Below, in pieces: positions 1 through 4,886 of a stretch of DNA of 5,423 nt. This stretch comes from Piscirickettsiaceae bacterium (lineage in GTDB: Bacteria; Pseudomonadota; Gammaproteobacteria; Thiomicrospirales; Thiomicrospiraceae). The position numbers and the translations under genes were made by a program. The notes beneath the pieces are model-generated. The model made no database searches and was not told where the DNA came from. It was given only the letters and a program-made list of their open reading frames with translations. The stretch is taken from assembly GCA_027019045.1 (NCBI GenBank), contig JALUXI010000286.1:1-5423 (forward strand), read 5' to 3'. Positions within the stretch are counted from its first letter, which is position 1; each line of letters begins with the position of its first letter.

Positions 1-29
1 CTATGACACGCAACAATGGAAATGAAATC

Positions 30-926
30 ATGAAGCCGCTAAAAGTTACCCCTAAATCGACCTATTTAAACCGTCGCCAATTGATAAAATCCCTCACTGT
101 AGCGGGACTGATTGGCACGCCCTTTCTGGCACACGCTTTCTCCACTGCTAAAAACCCAAAATACGCACCTGATCTCAAACTCACTGACCCTGAACACGCT
201 CTGCACTACAATAATTTTTACGAATTTGGCACCGCCAAATCTGACCCCTTTGAACACGCTTCGGAGATGGTAACTGACGACTGGACGCTGAGTGTCGAAG
301 GCGAATGCCACCACCCACAGAACTTTACCATGGCTCAACTGGAAAGTCTCTTCCCTTATGAAGAACGCATCTACCGCTTCCGCTGTGTTGAAGGCTGGTC
401 AATGGTGGTGCCATGGGATGGATTTCAATTGAGTCAACTGCTCGACAAGGTGCAACCTACCACTGAAGCCAAATTTGTTGAATTCATCTCCATTCATGAC
501 CCCAAACACCTAAGAGGTCAACGCTTACCTATCCTCAACTGGCCATATAAAGAAGGGCTTCGACTCGATGAAGCCATGCACCCACTCACCCTAATGGCAA
601 CAGGCATCTATGGCGAACCCCTTCCCAATCAAAACGGCGCACCGATTCGCCTAGTCGTGCCTTGGAAATATGGCTTTAAAAGTGCCAAATCCATCGTTAA
701 AATTCGACTGGTCAAAGAGCAGCCTATCAGCAGCTGGATGGAAGCCGCTCCCAAAGAGTATGGTTTCTACTCCAATGTCAACCCTCATGTCCCGCATCGC
801 CGCTGGTCACAAGCCAAAGAACGCCCTCTCGGTAGCTTCTTTAAAAAACGCACCCTCATGTTCAACGGCTATAAAGACGAAGTCGCCGAACTCTATCAAG
901 GTATGGATTTGAAAAAGTACTTTTAA
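30..926 (+). CDS. msrP: MsrP, periplasmic protein-methionine-sulfoxide reductase, molybdenum catalytic subunit
   Basis: This enzyme reduces methionine sulfoxide in oxidized periplasmic proteins, using a molybdopterin cofactor and electrons from the membrane heme protein MsrQ. The N-terminus carries a twin-arginine signal (NRRQLIKS, arginines at residues 15-16), a hydrophobic stretch and a likely AHA cleavage site near residue 36. The family signature YRFRCVEGWSMVVPW contains Cys119, which corresponds to the Mo-coordinating cysteine of E. coli MsrP (YedY). Other family-like segments are APIRLVVPWKYGFKSAKS and the C-terminal NPHVPHRRWSQA. The protein is 298 residues, somewhat shorter than the roughly 334 of E. 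coli. I chose the ATG at 30 because GGAAA lies about 8 bases upstream; an in-frame ATG at 3 would add nine residues before the Tat signal. msrQ normally follows directly, but here two tiny genes intervene. The upstream promoter is outside the window. Identification is confident. Confidence 0.95.
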   Translation: MKPLKVTPKSTYLNRRQLIKSLTVAGLIGTPFLAHAFSTAKNPKYAPDLKLTDPEHALHYNNFYEFGTAKSDPFEHASEMVTDDWTLSVEGECHHPQNFTMAQLESLFPYEERIYRFRCVEGWSMVVPWDGFQLSQLLDKVQPTTEAKFVEFISIHDPKHLRGQRLPILNWPYKEGLRLDEAMHPLTLMATGIYGEPLPNQNGAPIRLVVPWKYGFKSAKSIVKIRLVKEQPISSWMEAAPKEYGFYSNVNPHVPHRRWSQAKERPLGSFFKKRTLMFNGYKDEVAELYQGMDLKKYF

Positions 927-928
927 AA

Positions 929-944
929 TGAGCATTTTGCACGA
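929..944 (+). repeat. Solo copy of the palindromic element's end
   Basis: The stretch TGAGCATTTTGCACGA starts two bases after the msrP stop codon. It matches the left end of the 157-bp element at 2632-2788 (TGAGAGTTTTGCACGA) at 14 of 16 positions. I found no partner end between here and msrQ, so this may be a decayed or solo end, or a chance match. It sits at the left border of the foreign-looking small-gene cassette. Confidence 0.35.
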
Positions 945-947
945 TCA

Positions 948-975
948 TTGACTTATCTTACTCTTACTGTAAAAT
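948..975 (+). promoter_or_regulatory. Predicted sigma-70 promoter for the small membrane-gene pair
   Basis: A -35 box TTGACT (948-953) is followed by a 16-base spacer and a -10 box TAAAAT (970-975); each differs from consensus at one position. The expected transcription start, about 7 bases beyond the -10, falls at 982-983, which is the ATG of the next gene. The promoter would therefore make a leaderless or nearly leaderless mRNA, and it would also supply msrQ and the gene after it. Confidence 0.6.
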
Positions 976-982
976 CAAAGTT

Positions 983-1213
983 ATGGCAAAAATAGATAAA
1001 ATAAAATCCAATATAGAGTGGCTGAGAGAGCTTTTTAAAGTTCTCGTTGCAATTCTGGTTGCTGATGTGGCGGGTATTTCAAAACTTTATTTAGACAACA
1101 ACATCGGGATTTTATTTTACTTCGGTGTGATTTTAGTGGTCTTTTTATCCCTTTGGATATTGATTGTTGCCAAAAGAATTGAAGCAAATATTAACAGCTT
1201 GGAGGATTTATAA
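983..1213 (+). CDS. Small hypothetical membrane protein, two predicted transmembrane helices
   Basis: I do not recognise a named family for this 76-residue protein. It opens with a charged amphipathic segment (MAKIDKIKSNIEWLRELFK). Two hydrophobic stretches follow, at about residues 20-36 (VLVAILVADVAGISKLY) and 41-63 (IGILFYFGVILVVFLSLWILIVA), and it ends in a charged tail (KRIEANINSLEDL). A hairpin in the inner membrane is likely. GC content is about 33% by hand count, against about 50% in a sample of msrP, so it was probably acquired. There is no Shine-Dalgarno sequence before the ATG, and the predicted promoter places the transcript start at the ATG itself. The next gene starts 2 bases after the stop, with its ribosome site inside the last codons here, so the two are probably translationally linked. 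Small accessory proteins of similar build occur in diverse bacteria, but that is from memory. The function is unknown. Confidence 0.75.
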   Translation: MAKIDKIKSNIEWLRELFKVLVAILVADVAGISKLYLDNNIGILFYFGVILVVFLSLWILIVAKRIEANINSLEDL

Positions 1214-1215
1214 AA

Positions 1216-1293
1216 ATGGAGAGCTATTTAATCGCCTTGGCATTCATTGCCATTATCATTTCTTTTTCCTATACAGTTTATATTTCAAAGTAA
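1216..1293 (+). CDS. 25-residue single-pass membrane microprotein
   Basis: This short gene encodes MESYLIALAFIAIIIS followed by FSYTVYISK, which is essentially one transmembrane helix with a short polar N-terminus and a lysine at the C-terminus. An excellent Shine-Dalgarno sequence, GGAGG at 1201-1205, lies 10 bases before the ATG, inside the last codons of the preceding 76-codon gene, whose stop is 2 bases upstream. That site argues strongly for real translation, since the neighbouring starts have much weaker ones. The microprotein is likely a partner of the preceding two-helix protein in the inner membrane. It is far below usual gene-calling length. No function can be assigned. It ends 10 bases before the probable msrQ start, so coupling to msrQ is also possible. 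Confidence 0.65.
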   Translation: MESYLIALAFIAIIISFSYTVYISK

Positions 1294-1303
1294 GCGTAAG
1301 ACT

Positions 1304-1903
1304 TTGTTTACATTAAAAAATCACCAAAATCTAACAAAATATCTTAAAAAAACGCTCAGCCTCACACTTCTGATTATGCTTTGCAGCCTGCCTGCCATTC
1401 AACTCAGCTGGCAGCTATTTACGGATACGCTCGGTGCCAATCCCGTTGAAACCTTAGAGCATACCACGGGCGATTGGGCACTCTACTTTCTCCTGCTCAC
1501 CCTCGCAACCCCTTTACTCCTTAAAAAACTGCCTCGCCTACCTCTTCCCGCCTACCTCATCAAGCGTACCCTTGGCTTGGTCGCTTTTACTTACGCCAGC
1601 CTTCATCTCCTTATTTATTTCATATTTGACCTCTCTCTAGACTTTGCCGAGCTTTGGGCAGATATTCTAGAACGCCCTTTTATACTCATCGGTATGCTCG
1701 CCTGGCTCCTGCTACTCCCGCTTGCACTGACCTCCACCCTCAATTGGCAAAAACGCCTCAAACAACGCTGGTTCACCCTTCATAAACTCATCTACTGGGC
1801 AACGGGACTGGGGATTTTGCACTTTTTCCTGCTCGTCAAAGCAGACATCACTCAACCCTCACTTTTATTGATTGTCTATCTTCTTATTTTGTGGAAAAAA
1901 TAA
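1304..1903 (+). CDS. msrQ: MsrQ, heme-binding membrane subunit of the MsrPQ system
   Basis: MsrQ is an inner-membrane b-type heme protein of the ferric-reductase-like group that carries electrons from the quinone pool to MsrP. About six hydrophobic segments are visible, starting near residues 18, 58, 88, 126, 162 and 187. The family motif LGANPV (43-48; LGADPV in E. coli) and the segment SLHLLIYF are present. His101, His160 and His173 match the known heme ligands His91, His151 and His164 of E. coli MsrQ in spacing and context. The start is uncertain. No ATG lies at a suitable place; TTG at 1304 gives 199 residues, and TTG at 1247 would overlap the microprotein gene. The only early ATG, at 1376, falls inside the first helix. 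The C-terminus stops at LWKK, shorter than the roughly 211-residue E. coli protein, which has an extra cytoplasmic tail. Confidence 0.9.
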   Translation: MFTLKNHQNLTKYLKKTLSLTLLIMLCSLPAIQLSWQLFTDTLGANPVETLEHTTGDWALYFLLLTLATPLLLKKLPRLPLPAYLIKRTLGLVAFTYASLHLLIYFIFDLSLDFAELWADILERPFILIGMLAWLLLLPLALTSTLNWQKRLKQRWFTLHKLIYWATGLGILHFFLLVKADITQPSLLLIVYLLILWKK

Positions 1904-1961
1904 AGATTTCCCCCTTCCTGCCGTTATCACAACTGTTACCAGACATAAAAGAGTGAAGGCA

Positions 1962-2606
1962 ATGAGTAATAAACTAACAGACAGCGTCAGATACTTTTTT
2001 CACCAACTTGAAAAAGAAGCACAAAAAGTTGAAACGCTCAATCACATCCAAACGCCTGAAGAACAGATTGATTTTGAAAAAATTGAGCAGTTCTTTCGAA
2101 CCCTAAAAGGACTCGATATTTATATGTTTACCGTTGGAGTGAATGGCAAACTCGAATCTGCCCCCTTCCCAAAATTGATTTTTAGCTTAGGGCGAATGGT
2201 TCGCATCTATTACAGTCTCAGCCTTGACAATACCAAAGCGGGCTTTATTAGAGTACGAAAAGATGAAACCAACAATCTCGTCTTGATTGAACGACTACAC
2301 GGCTATCGTCCAAAAGTGGAACAACTCTATGCCAGCAAAAACCCCTGTCATATTATTCGATTTGTTACCCGTTGGATTATCAAAAGAATTGACTGGAATC
2401 GTACAAAACTGAAAGGACTTGACCTCTATAATGCCTATCGAGAAATAGAAGACAAAATGCGTCAACGCAAAGAAGCACGCCATGCAGAGGAACACACCGC
2501 AAAACGCCTTAAAGAAATCATCAACAATGTCGATGCCAAACAAAAAACGAGACGACGAACAAATAAAACCAAAAAAAGTACAACACGCAGAAAACTCAAA
2601 AGTTAA
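1962..2606 (+). CDS. Hypothetical protein with a strongly basic C-terminal tail
   Basis: I do not recognise this 214-residue protein. It has no signal peptide and no transmembrane helix, so it is probably cytoplasmic. The N-terminal third is charged and helical-looking (FFHQLEKEAQKVETL). The middle holds mixed strands and hydrophobic segments (LDIYMFTVGVNGKLESAPFP, LVLIERLHGYRPKVEQLY) with Trp-containing KRIDWNRTKLKGLDLYNAY. Residues 165-190 are highly charged, a possible coiled coil. The tail at 193-214 has 12 Lys/Arg out of 22, which suggests contact with nucleic acid or acidic membrane lipid, but this is inference. The ATG at 1962 is preceded by GAGTGAAGG. The same frame stays open back to a TTG at 1872 inside msrQ, but that extension lacks a ribosome site. 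The gene lies 58 bases after msrQ without a terminator between, so co-transcription is likely. Confidence 0.75.
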   Translation: MSNKLTDSVRYFFHQLEKEAQKVETLNHIQTPEEQIDFEKIEQFFRTLKGLDIYMFTVGVNGKLESAPFPKLIFSLGRMVRIYYSLSLDNTKAGFIRVRKDETNNLVLIERLHGYRPKVEQLYASKNPCHIIRFVTRWIIKRIDWNRTKLKGLDLYNAYREIEDKMRQRKEARHAEEHTAKRLKEIINNVDAKQKTRRRTNKTKKSTTRRKLKS

Positions 2607-2631
2607 GAGAGAAGTGCTGATTAAGGCGACC

Positions 2632-2788
2632 TGAGAGTTTTGCACGAGATGTCCACACGGATAAAGAAAGCTAAAATTCCTCGACGCTTCGTTGAAAAAC
2701 TTGGCAATAGCTAGCTATCCGTTTTCCACCTCGATTCGAGGAATTTTATCTCTTTTTTCTCGCGCGTCCCACTCGTGCAAAGCTATCA
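2632..2788. repeat. 157-bp imperfect palindromic element, MITE-like, non-coding
   Basis: The ends are inverted copies: TGAGAGTTTTGCACGAG at 2632-2648 and, read on the minus strand, TGATAGCTTTGCACGAG at 2788-2772 (15 of 17 match). Further in, TAAAATTCCTCGA (2672-2684) pairs exactly with 2736-2748. The centre is the perfect palindrome ATAGCTAGCTAT (2707-2718). The trinucleotide ACC borders both ends (2629-2631 and 2789-2791), which could be a target duplication or chance. No substantial gene is inside. It fills the gap between two convergent genes and ends 2 bases from the ispB stop codon. A dispersed miniature repeat moved by a transposase elsewhere is the likeliest explanation. A purely local terminator palindrome is the alternative. 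Confidence 0.75.
2672..2758. terminator. Probable bidirectional terminator inside the palindromic element
   Basis: The exact 13-base stem 2672-2684 / 2736-2748 is followed on the plus strand by TCTCTTTTTTCT, and on the minus strand by TTTTAGCTTTCTTTATC. RNA from the 214-codon gene and RNA from ispB would each form a hairpin followed by a U-rich tract. The loop is long (51 bases) but itself partly self-complementary around ATAGCTAGCTAT. A compact alternative inverted repeat, CCTCGA-T-TCGAGG, lies at 2729-2741. Confidence 0.55.
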
Positions 2789-2790
2789 AC

Positions 2791-3756
2791 CTAATGATCT
2801 CTGCCCACTGCCAACTCTGCCAATGCCGTTAAGGCATTTTTATACTCAGAATCAGGTAAAACAGTCAATGCATCTTGCGCGGCTATTGCCTCTTTTCTCG
2901 CCACTTCATAAGTATATTCAATCGCCCCTGAGTTGCGGATGATTTCACTCACCTCATCAATCAACGCAATCCCTTCTGACTCAATCGCACGACGCACAAT
3001 GGCTTTTTCTTCCTCGGAACCGTGTTCTAAAATATAAATCAGTGGCAAAGTCGGCTTGCCTTCTGCCAAGTCATCACCTACATTTTTACCCAAAGTCTCC
3101 GCATCACCCATATAGTCCAATGCATCATCCACCAACTGGAAGGCCGTCCCCACCAAACAACCATATTGTGCCAAAGGCTGCTCCCATTCTGGCTGATGAG
3201 CCAAAATTGCCCCCAGCTGCGTCGCTGCTTCAAATAGCTTGGCCGTTTTACGGTGAATTACCTCCATATAACGGGTTTCATCGGTTGAGACATCATGGCA
3301 ATTTAACAGCTGCAACACCTCACCTTCCGCAATGACATTGGTTGCTTCACTCATCAGACGCATAATCGCCATCTCATTCGGCTCCACCATCATCTCAAAC
3401 GAACGAGAATAAAGAAAATCCCCCACCAACACCGATGCCGCATTCCCCCACACCTCATTCGCCGTTTTATTGCCTCGCCGTGTATCCGACTCATCCACCA
3501 CATCATCATGCAACAGTGTCGAGGTATGAATAAACTCAATCACCGCTGCCATCGTTAAATGGTGCTGCCCCTCATAGCCACAAGCGCGCGCGCTCAGCAA
3601 AGTCATCAAAGGACGCAAGCGCTTCCCGCCGCTATGGATAATATAGTGTCCAATCTGGTTAATCAGTACCACATCCGAAGCCAAACGCTTTAAAATCAGC
3701 TGGTCGGTCGCAGCGATATCCTCAGCAATCAGTTGTCTAATTTCGCTTAAAGTCAT
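2791..3756 (-). CDS. ispB: Octaprenyl diphosphate synthase (trans-polyprenyl synthase)
   Basis: This enzyme adds isopentenyl units to farnesyl diphosphate to build the side chain of ubiquinone and menaquinone. The 321-residue length matches E. coli IspB (323). Visible motifs are GGKRLRP (43-49, diphosphate binding), the first aspartate-rich motif DDVVD (84-88, followed by the RR of DTRRG), the second aspartate-rich motif DDALD (210-214), and the IspB-like NVIAEGEVLQLLN and LGKNVGDDLAEGKPTLPLIY. The ATG at 3756 is chosen because MTLSEIRQLIAEDIA aligns with the E. coli N-terminus; the frame runs open 27 codons further upstream, but that part looks like leader. A weak TGAGA precedes the start. 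The exact chain length (C40) is inferred from the close family match and not provable from sequence. It is divergent from rplU, as in E. coli. I saw no convincing minus-strand promoter in 3757-3876. Confidence 0.96.
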   Translation of the reverse strand: MTLSEIRQLIAEDIAATDQLILKRLASDVVLINQIGHYIIHSGGKRLRPLMTLLSARACGYEGQHHLTMAAVIEFIHTSTLLHDDVVDESDTRRGNKTANEVWGNAASVLVGDFLYSRSFEMMVEPNEMAIMRLMSEATNVIAEGEVLQLLNCHDVSTDETRYMEVIHRKTAKLFEAATQLGAILAHQPEWEQPLAQYGCLVGTAFQLVDDALDYMGDAETLGKNVGDDLAEGKPTLPLIYILEHGSEEEKAIVRRAIESEGIALIDEVSEIIRNSGAIEYTYEVARKEAIAAQDALTVLPDSEYKNALTALAELAVGRDH

Positions 3757-3848
3757 TGTCTCATTACAAATAAAGTGTGAATCGAGTAAGTTTATCCCCC
3801 AAAGCCCGCCTTGAAAAGCCCAATCTCTGCTTTTCACACGATTTTTCC

Positions 3849-3868
3849 AACCAGATGATAAAACCAGA
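3849..3868 (+). promoter_or_regulatory. Tandem AACCAGA heptamers upstream of the rplU promoter
   Basis: AACCAGA occurs at 3849-3855 and again at 3862-3868, 13 bases apart start to start and ending 8 bases before the rplU -35 box. The position suits a regulator's half-sites or an upstream element in the ispB-rplU divergent region, but no known regulator matches from memory and chance is quite possible. Confidence 0.2.
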
Positions 3869-3876
3869 CAATTTAT

Positions 3877-3905
3877 TTGACCTCCTACCCTAAACTCTAT
3901 ATAAT
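3877..3905 (+). promoter_or_regulatory. Strong sigma-70 promoter of rplU-rpmA
   Basis: TTGACC (3877-3882), a 17-base spacer and a perfect TATAAT (3900-3905) form a near-consensus promoter. Transcription should start near 3910-3913, giving a leader of about 75 bases. The sequence after the -10 is CCCC followed by six T. A C-rich discriminator is a known feature of growth-rate and stringently controlled promoters, which would suit ribosomal protein genes. Confidence 0.85.
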
Positions 3906-3986
3906 CCCCTTTTTTCCTGTTTCGGGCGCCTTCCTGTGCTCAAAACAAGTATCGAATTTAGAATCAAAACTCTGGAGAACTCCAAG

Positions 3987-4301
3987 ATGTATGCGGTCAT
4001 TAAAACCGGTGGTAAACAATATCGTGTGCGTGAAGGTCAAACTCTACGCATTGAAACCTTGAGAGCGAACGAAGGTGACGCGATTGAGTTTGATGAAGTT
4101 CTAATGGTTGGTGAAGGTGCTGATGTTAAAGTGGGCACGCCAACAGTAGAAGGTGCAAAAGTTGCGGCAACCGTAAAAGGTCATGGTCGTGGCAAAAAAG
4201 TCACTATCATCAAATTCCGTCGTCGTAAAAACCGTTCTCGCCTTAAAAAAGGTCACCGTCAAAACTTTACAGAAGTTGAAATCACTGGAATTTCAGCTTA
4301 A
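3987..4301 (+). CDS. rplU: 50S ribosomal protein L21
   Basis: L21 binds 23S rRNA in the large ribosomal subunit. The 104-residue product matches the family length (E. coli 103). It shows MYAVIKTGGKQYRV at the N-terminus, the loop motif GHGRGKKVTIIKFRRRK and the typical ending GHRQNFTEVEITGISA. The ATG at 3987 is chosen from this homology and from the ribosome site GGAGA at 3974-3978, 8 bases upstream; the frame is open further back, but that lies in the untranslated leader. It is transcribed from the strong promoter at 3877-3905 and followed by rpmA after 104 bases. Confidence 0.98.
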   Translation: MYAVIKTGGKQYRVREGQTLRIETLRANEGDAIEFDEVLMVGEGADVKVGTPTVEGAKVAATVKGHGRGKKVTIIKFRRRKNRSRLKKGHRQNFTEVEITGISA

Positions 4302-4309
4302 GATTGAGA

Positions 4310-4340
4310 CAACCCCACCTCTACACTATGTTCGGGGTTG
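4310..4340 (+). other. Hairpin between rplU and rpmA
   Basis: CAACCCC (4310-4316) pairs perfectly with GGGGTTG (4334-4340) across a 17-base loop. No U tract follows (GAATTTATAAAAC), so it is not a typical terminator. It may be a stabilising or RNase-processing structure at the 3' end of the rplU message, which could let the two ribosomal proteins be expressed at different levels. Confidence 0.5.
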
Positions 4341-4405
4341 GAATTTATAAAACAACTGAGATGCTTCTGAATAGGGGGCATAACGGTTAACAAGAGGTTA
4401 TCAGC

Positions 4406-4663
4406 ATGGCTCATAAGAAGGCTGCAGGTAGTACTAAAAACGGTCGCGACTCCAACGCCAAACGCTTAGGTGTTAAGCGTTACGGCGGAGAACAAGTTTC
4501 AGCGGGAAGCATTCTTGTTCGCCAGCGTGGTACAAAATTCCACCCTGGTCTAAATGTTGGTCGTGGCAAGGATGATACCTTATTCGCAAAAGCAGACGGT
4601 AAAGTTGCTTTCGTGACCAAAGGTAAGCCAGTACGCACCTATGTAACAGTTGTTGCCGAATAA
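4406..4663 (+). CDS. rpmA: 50S ribosomal protein L27
   Basis: L27 sits near the peptidyl transferase centre; its flexible N-terminus reaches toward the P-site tRNA. The 85-residue product equals the E. coli length. It begins directly with the mature-type MAHKKAAGSTKNGRDS, so it lacks the cleaved N-terminal extension known from Firmicutes, which agrees with a proteobacterial source. Further family motifs are KRLGVKRYGGE, GSILVRQRGTKFHPG and LFAKADGKV. The ATG at 4406 has AGAGG about 8 bases upstream. It is the last gene of the rplU-rpmA unit and is followed by an intrinsic terminator. Confidence 0.98.
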   Translation: MAHKKAAGSTKNGRDSNAKRLGVKRYGGEQVSAGSILVRQRGTKFHPGLNVGRGKDDTLFAKADGKVAFVTKGKPVRTYVTVVAE

Positions 4664-4712
4664 TTAAGGATGTGCTAATTCAAGCACTTTCTTAAATTCA
4701 CCAACGCAACTG

Positions 4713-4746
4713 AACAACGCCCCGCTTGACGGGGCGTTGTTGTTTC
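4713..4746 (+). terminator. Intrinsic terminator of rplU-rpmA
   Basis: AACAACGCCCCG (4713-4724) pairs perfectly with CGGGGCGTTGTT (4730-4741) around the five-base loop CTTGA. This 12-base GC-rich stem leads into GTTTC, with TTGTTGTTT forming the U-rich end. It should end most transcription before obgE, so obgE probably needs its own promoter or depends on read-through. Confidence 0.9.
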
Positions 4747-4886
4747 AACATAATTCAAATCCTACTTTTTGAAATAGTTCTTAGCAAGCTTGACCAGAGC
4801 GATATGCAATTTATCGTCGCCTCAAGCCCAAGCTCTACAAGATCTATCTCAAAGAGCGGCACCCAAAAAATCAAGAGAACCTTAAA

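Noticed and set aside
3..29. ATG at 3 as the msrP start
   Set aside because: It adds nine polar residues before the Tat signal; the ATG at 30 has a ribosome site at good distance, and the upstream sequence is cut by the window edge so the first ATG cannot be assessed.
913..924. AAAAGTACTTTT palindrome at the msrP stop as a terminator
   Set aside because: It is an all-but-AT perfect palindrome with no loop and no GC-rich stem, formed by the KKYF codons; it would not be stable.
1892..1903. Programmed frameshift on the A6 run at the end of msrQ
   Set aside because: The codons TGG AAA AAA TAA do not form the usual X-XXY-YYZ slippery heptamer, and neither shifted frame gives recognisable MsrQ tail sequence; a sequencing indel cannot be excluded.
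1872..1961. 30-codon N-terminal extension of the 214-residue protein
   Set aside because: It would start at a TTG inside msrQ with no ribosome site, whereas the ATG at 1962 has a purine-rich site before it.
2295..2645. Minus-strand open frame opposite the 214-residue gene
   Set aside because: Cys/Phe-rich translation typical of an antisense shadow of Lys-rich coding sequence; no ribosome site or family features.
3757..3837. 27-codon N-terminal extension of ispB
   Set aside because: The ATG at 3756 aligns with the E. coli IspB start and gives the normal length; the extension does not resemble the family.
3936..3986. Longer L21 starting upstream of 3987
   Set aside because: L21 proteins start MYAV; the upstream codons are leader RNA, with the ribosome site at 3974-3978 in between.
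4790..4816. TTGACC as the -35 of an obgE promoter
   Set aside because: No acceptable -10 box lies 16-18 bases downstream; the best candidate, TTATCG at 4811, is poor and at 15 bases.
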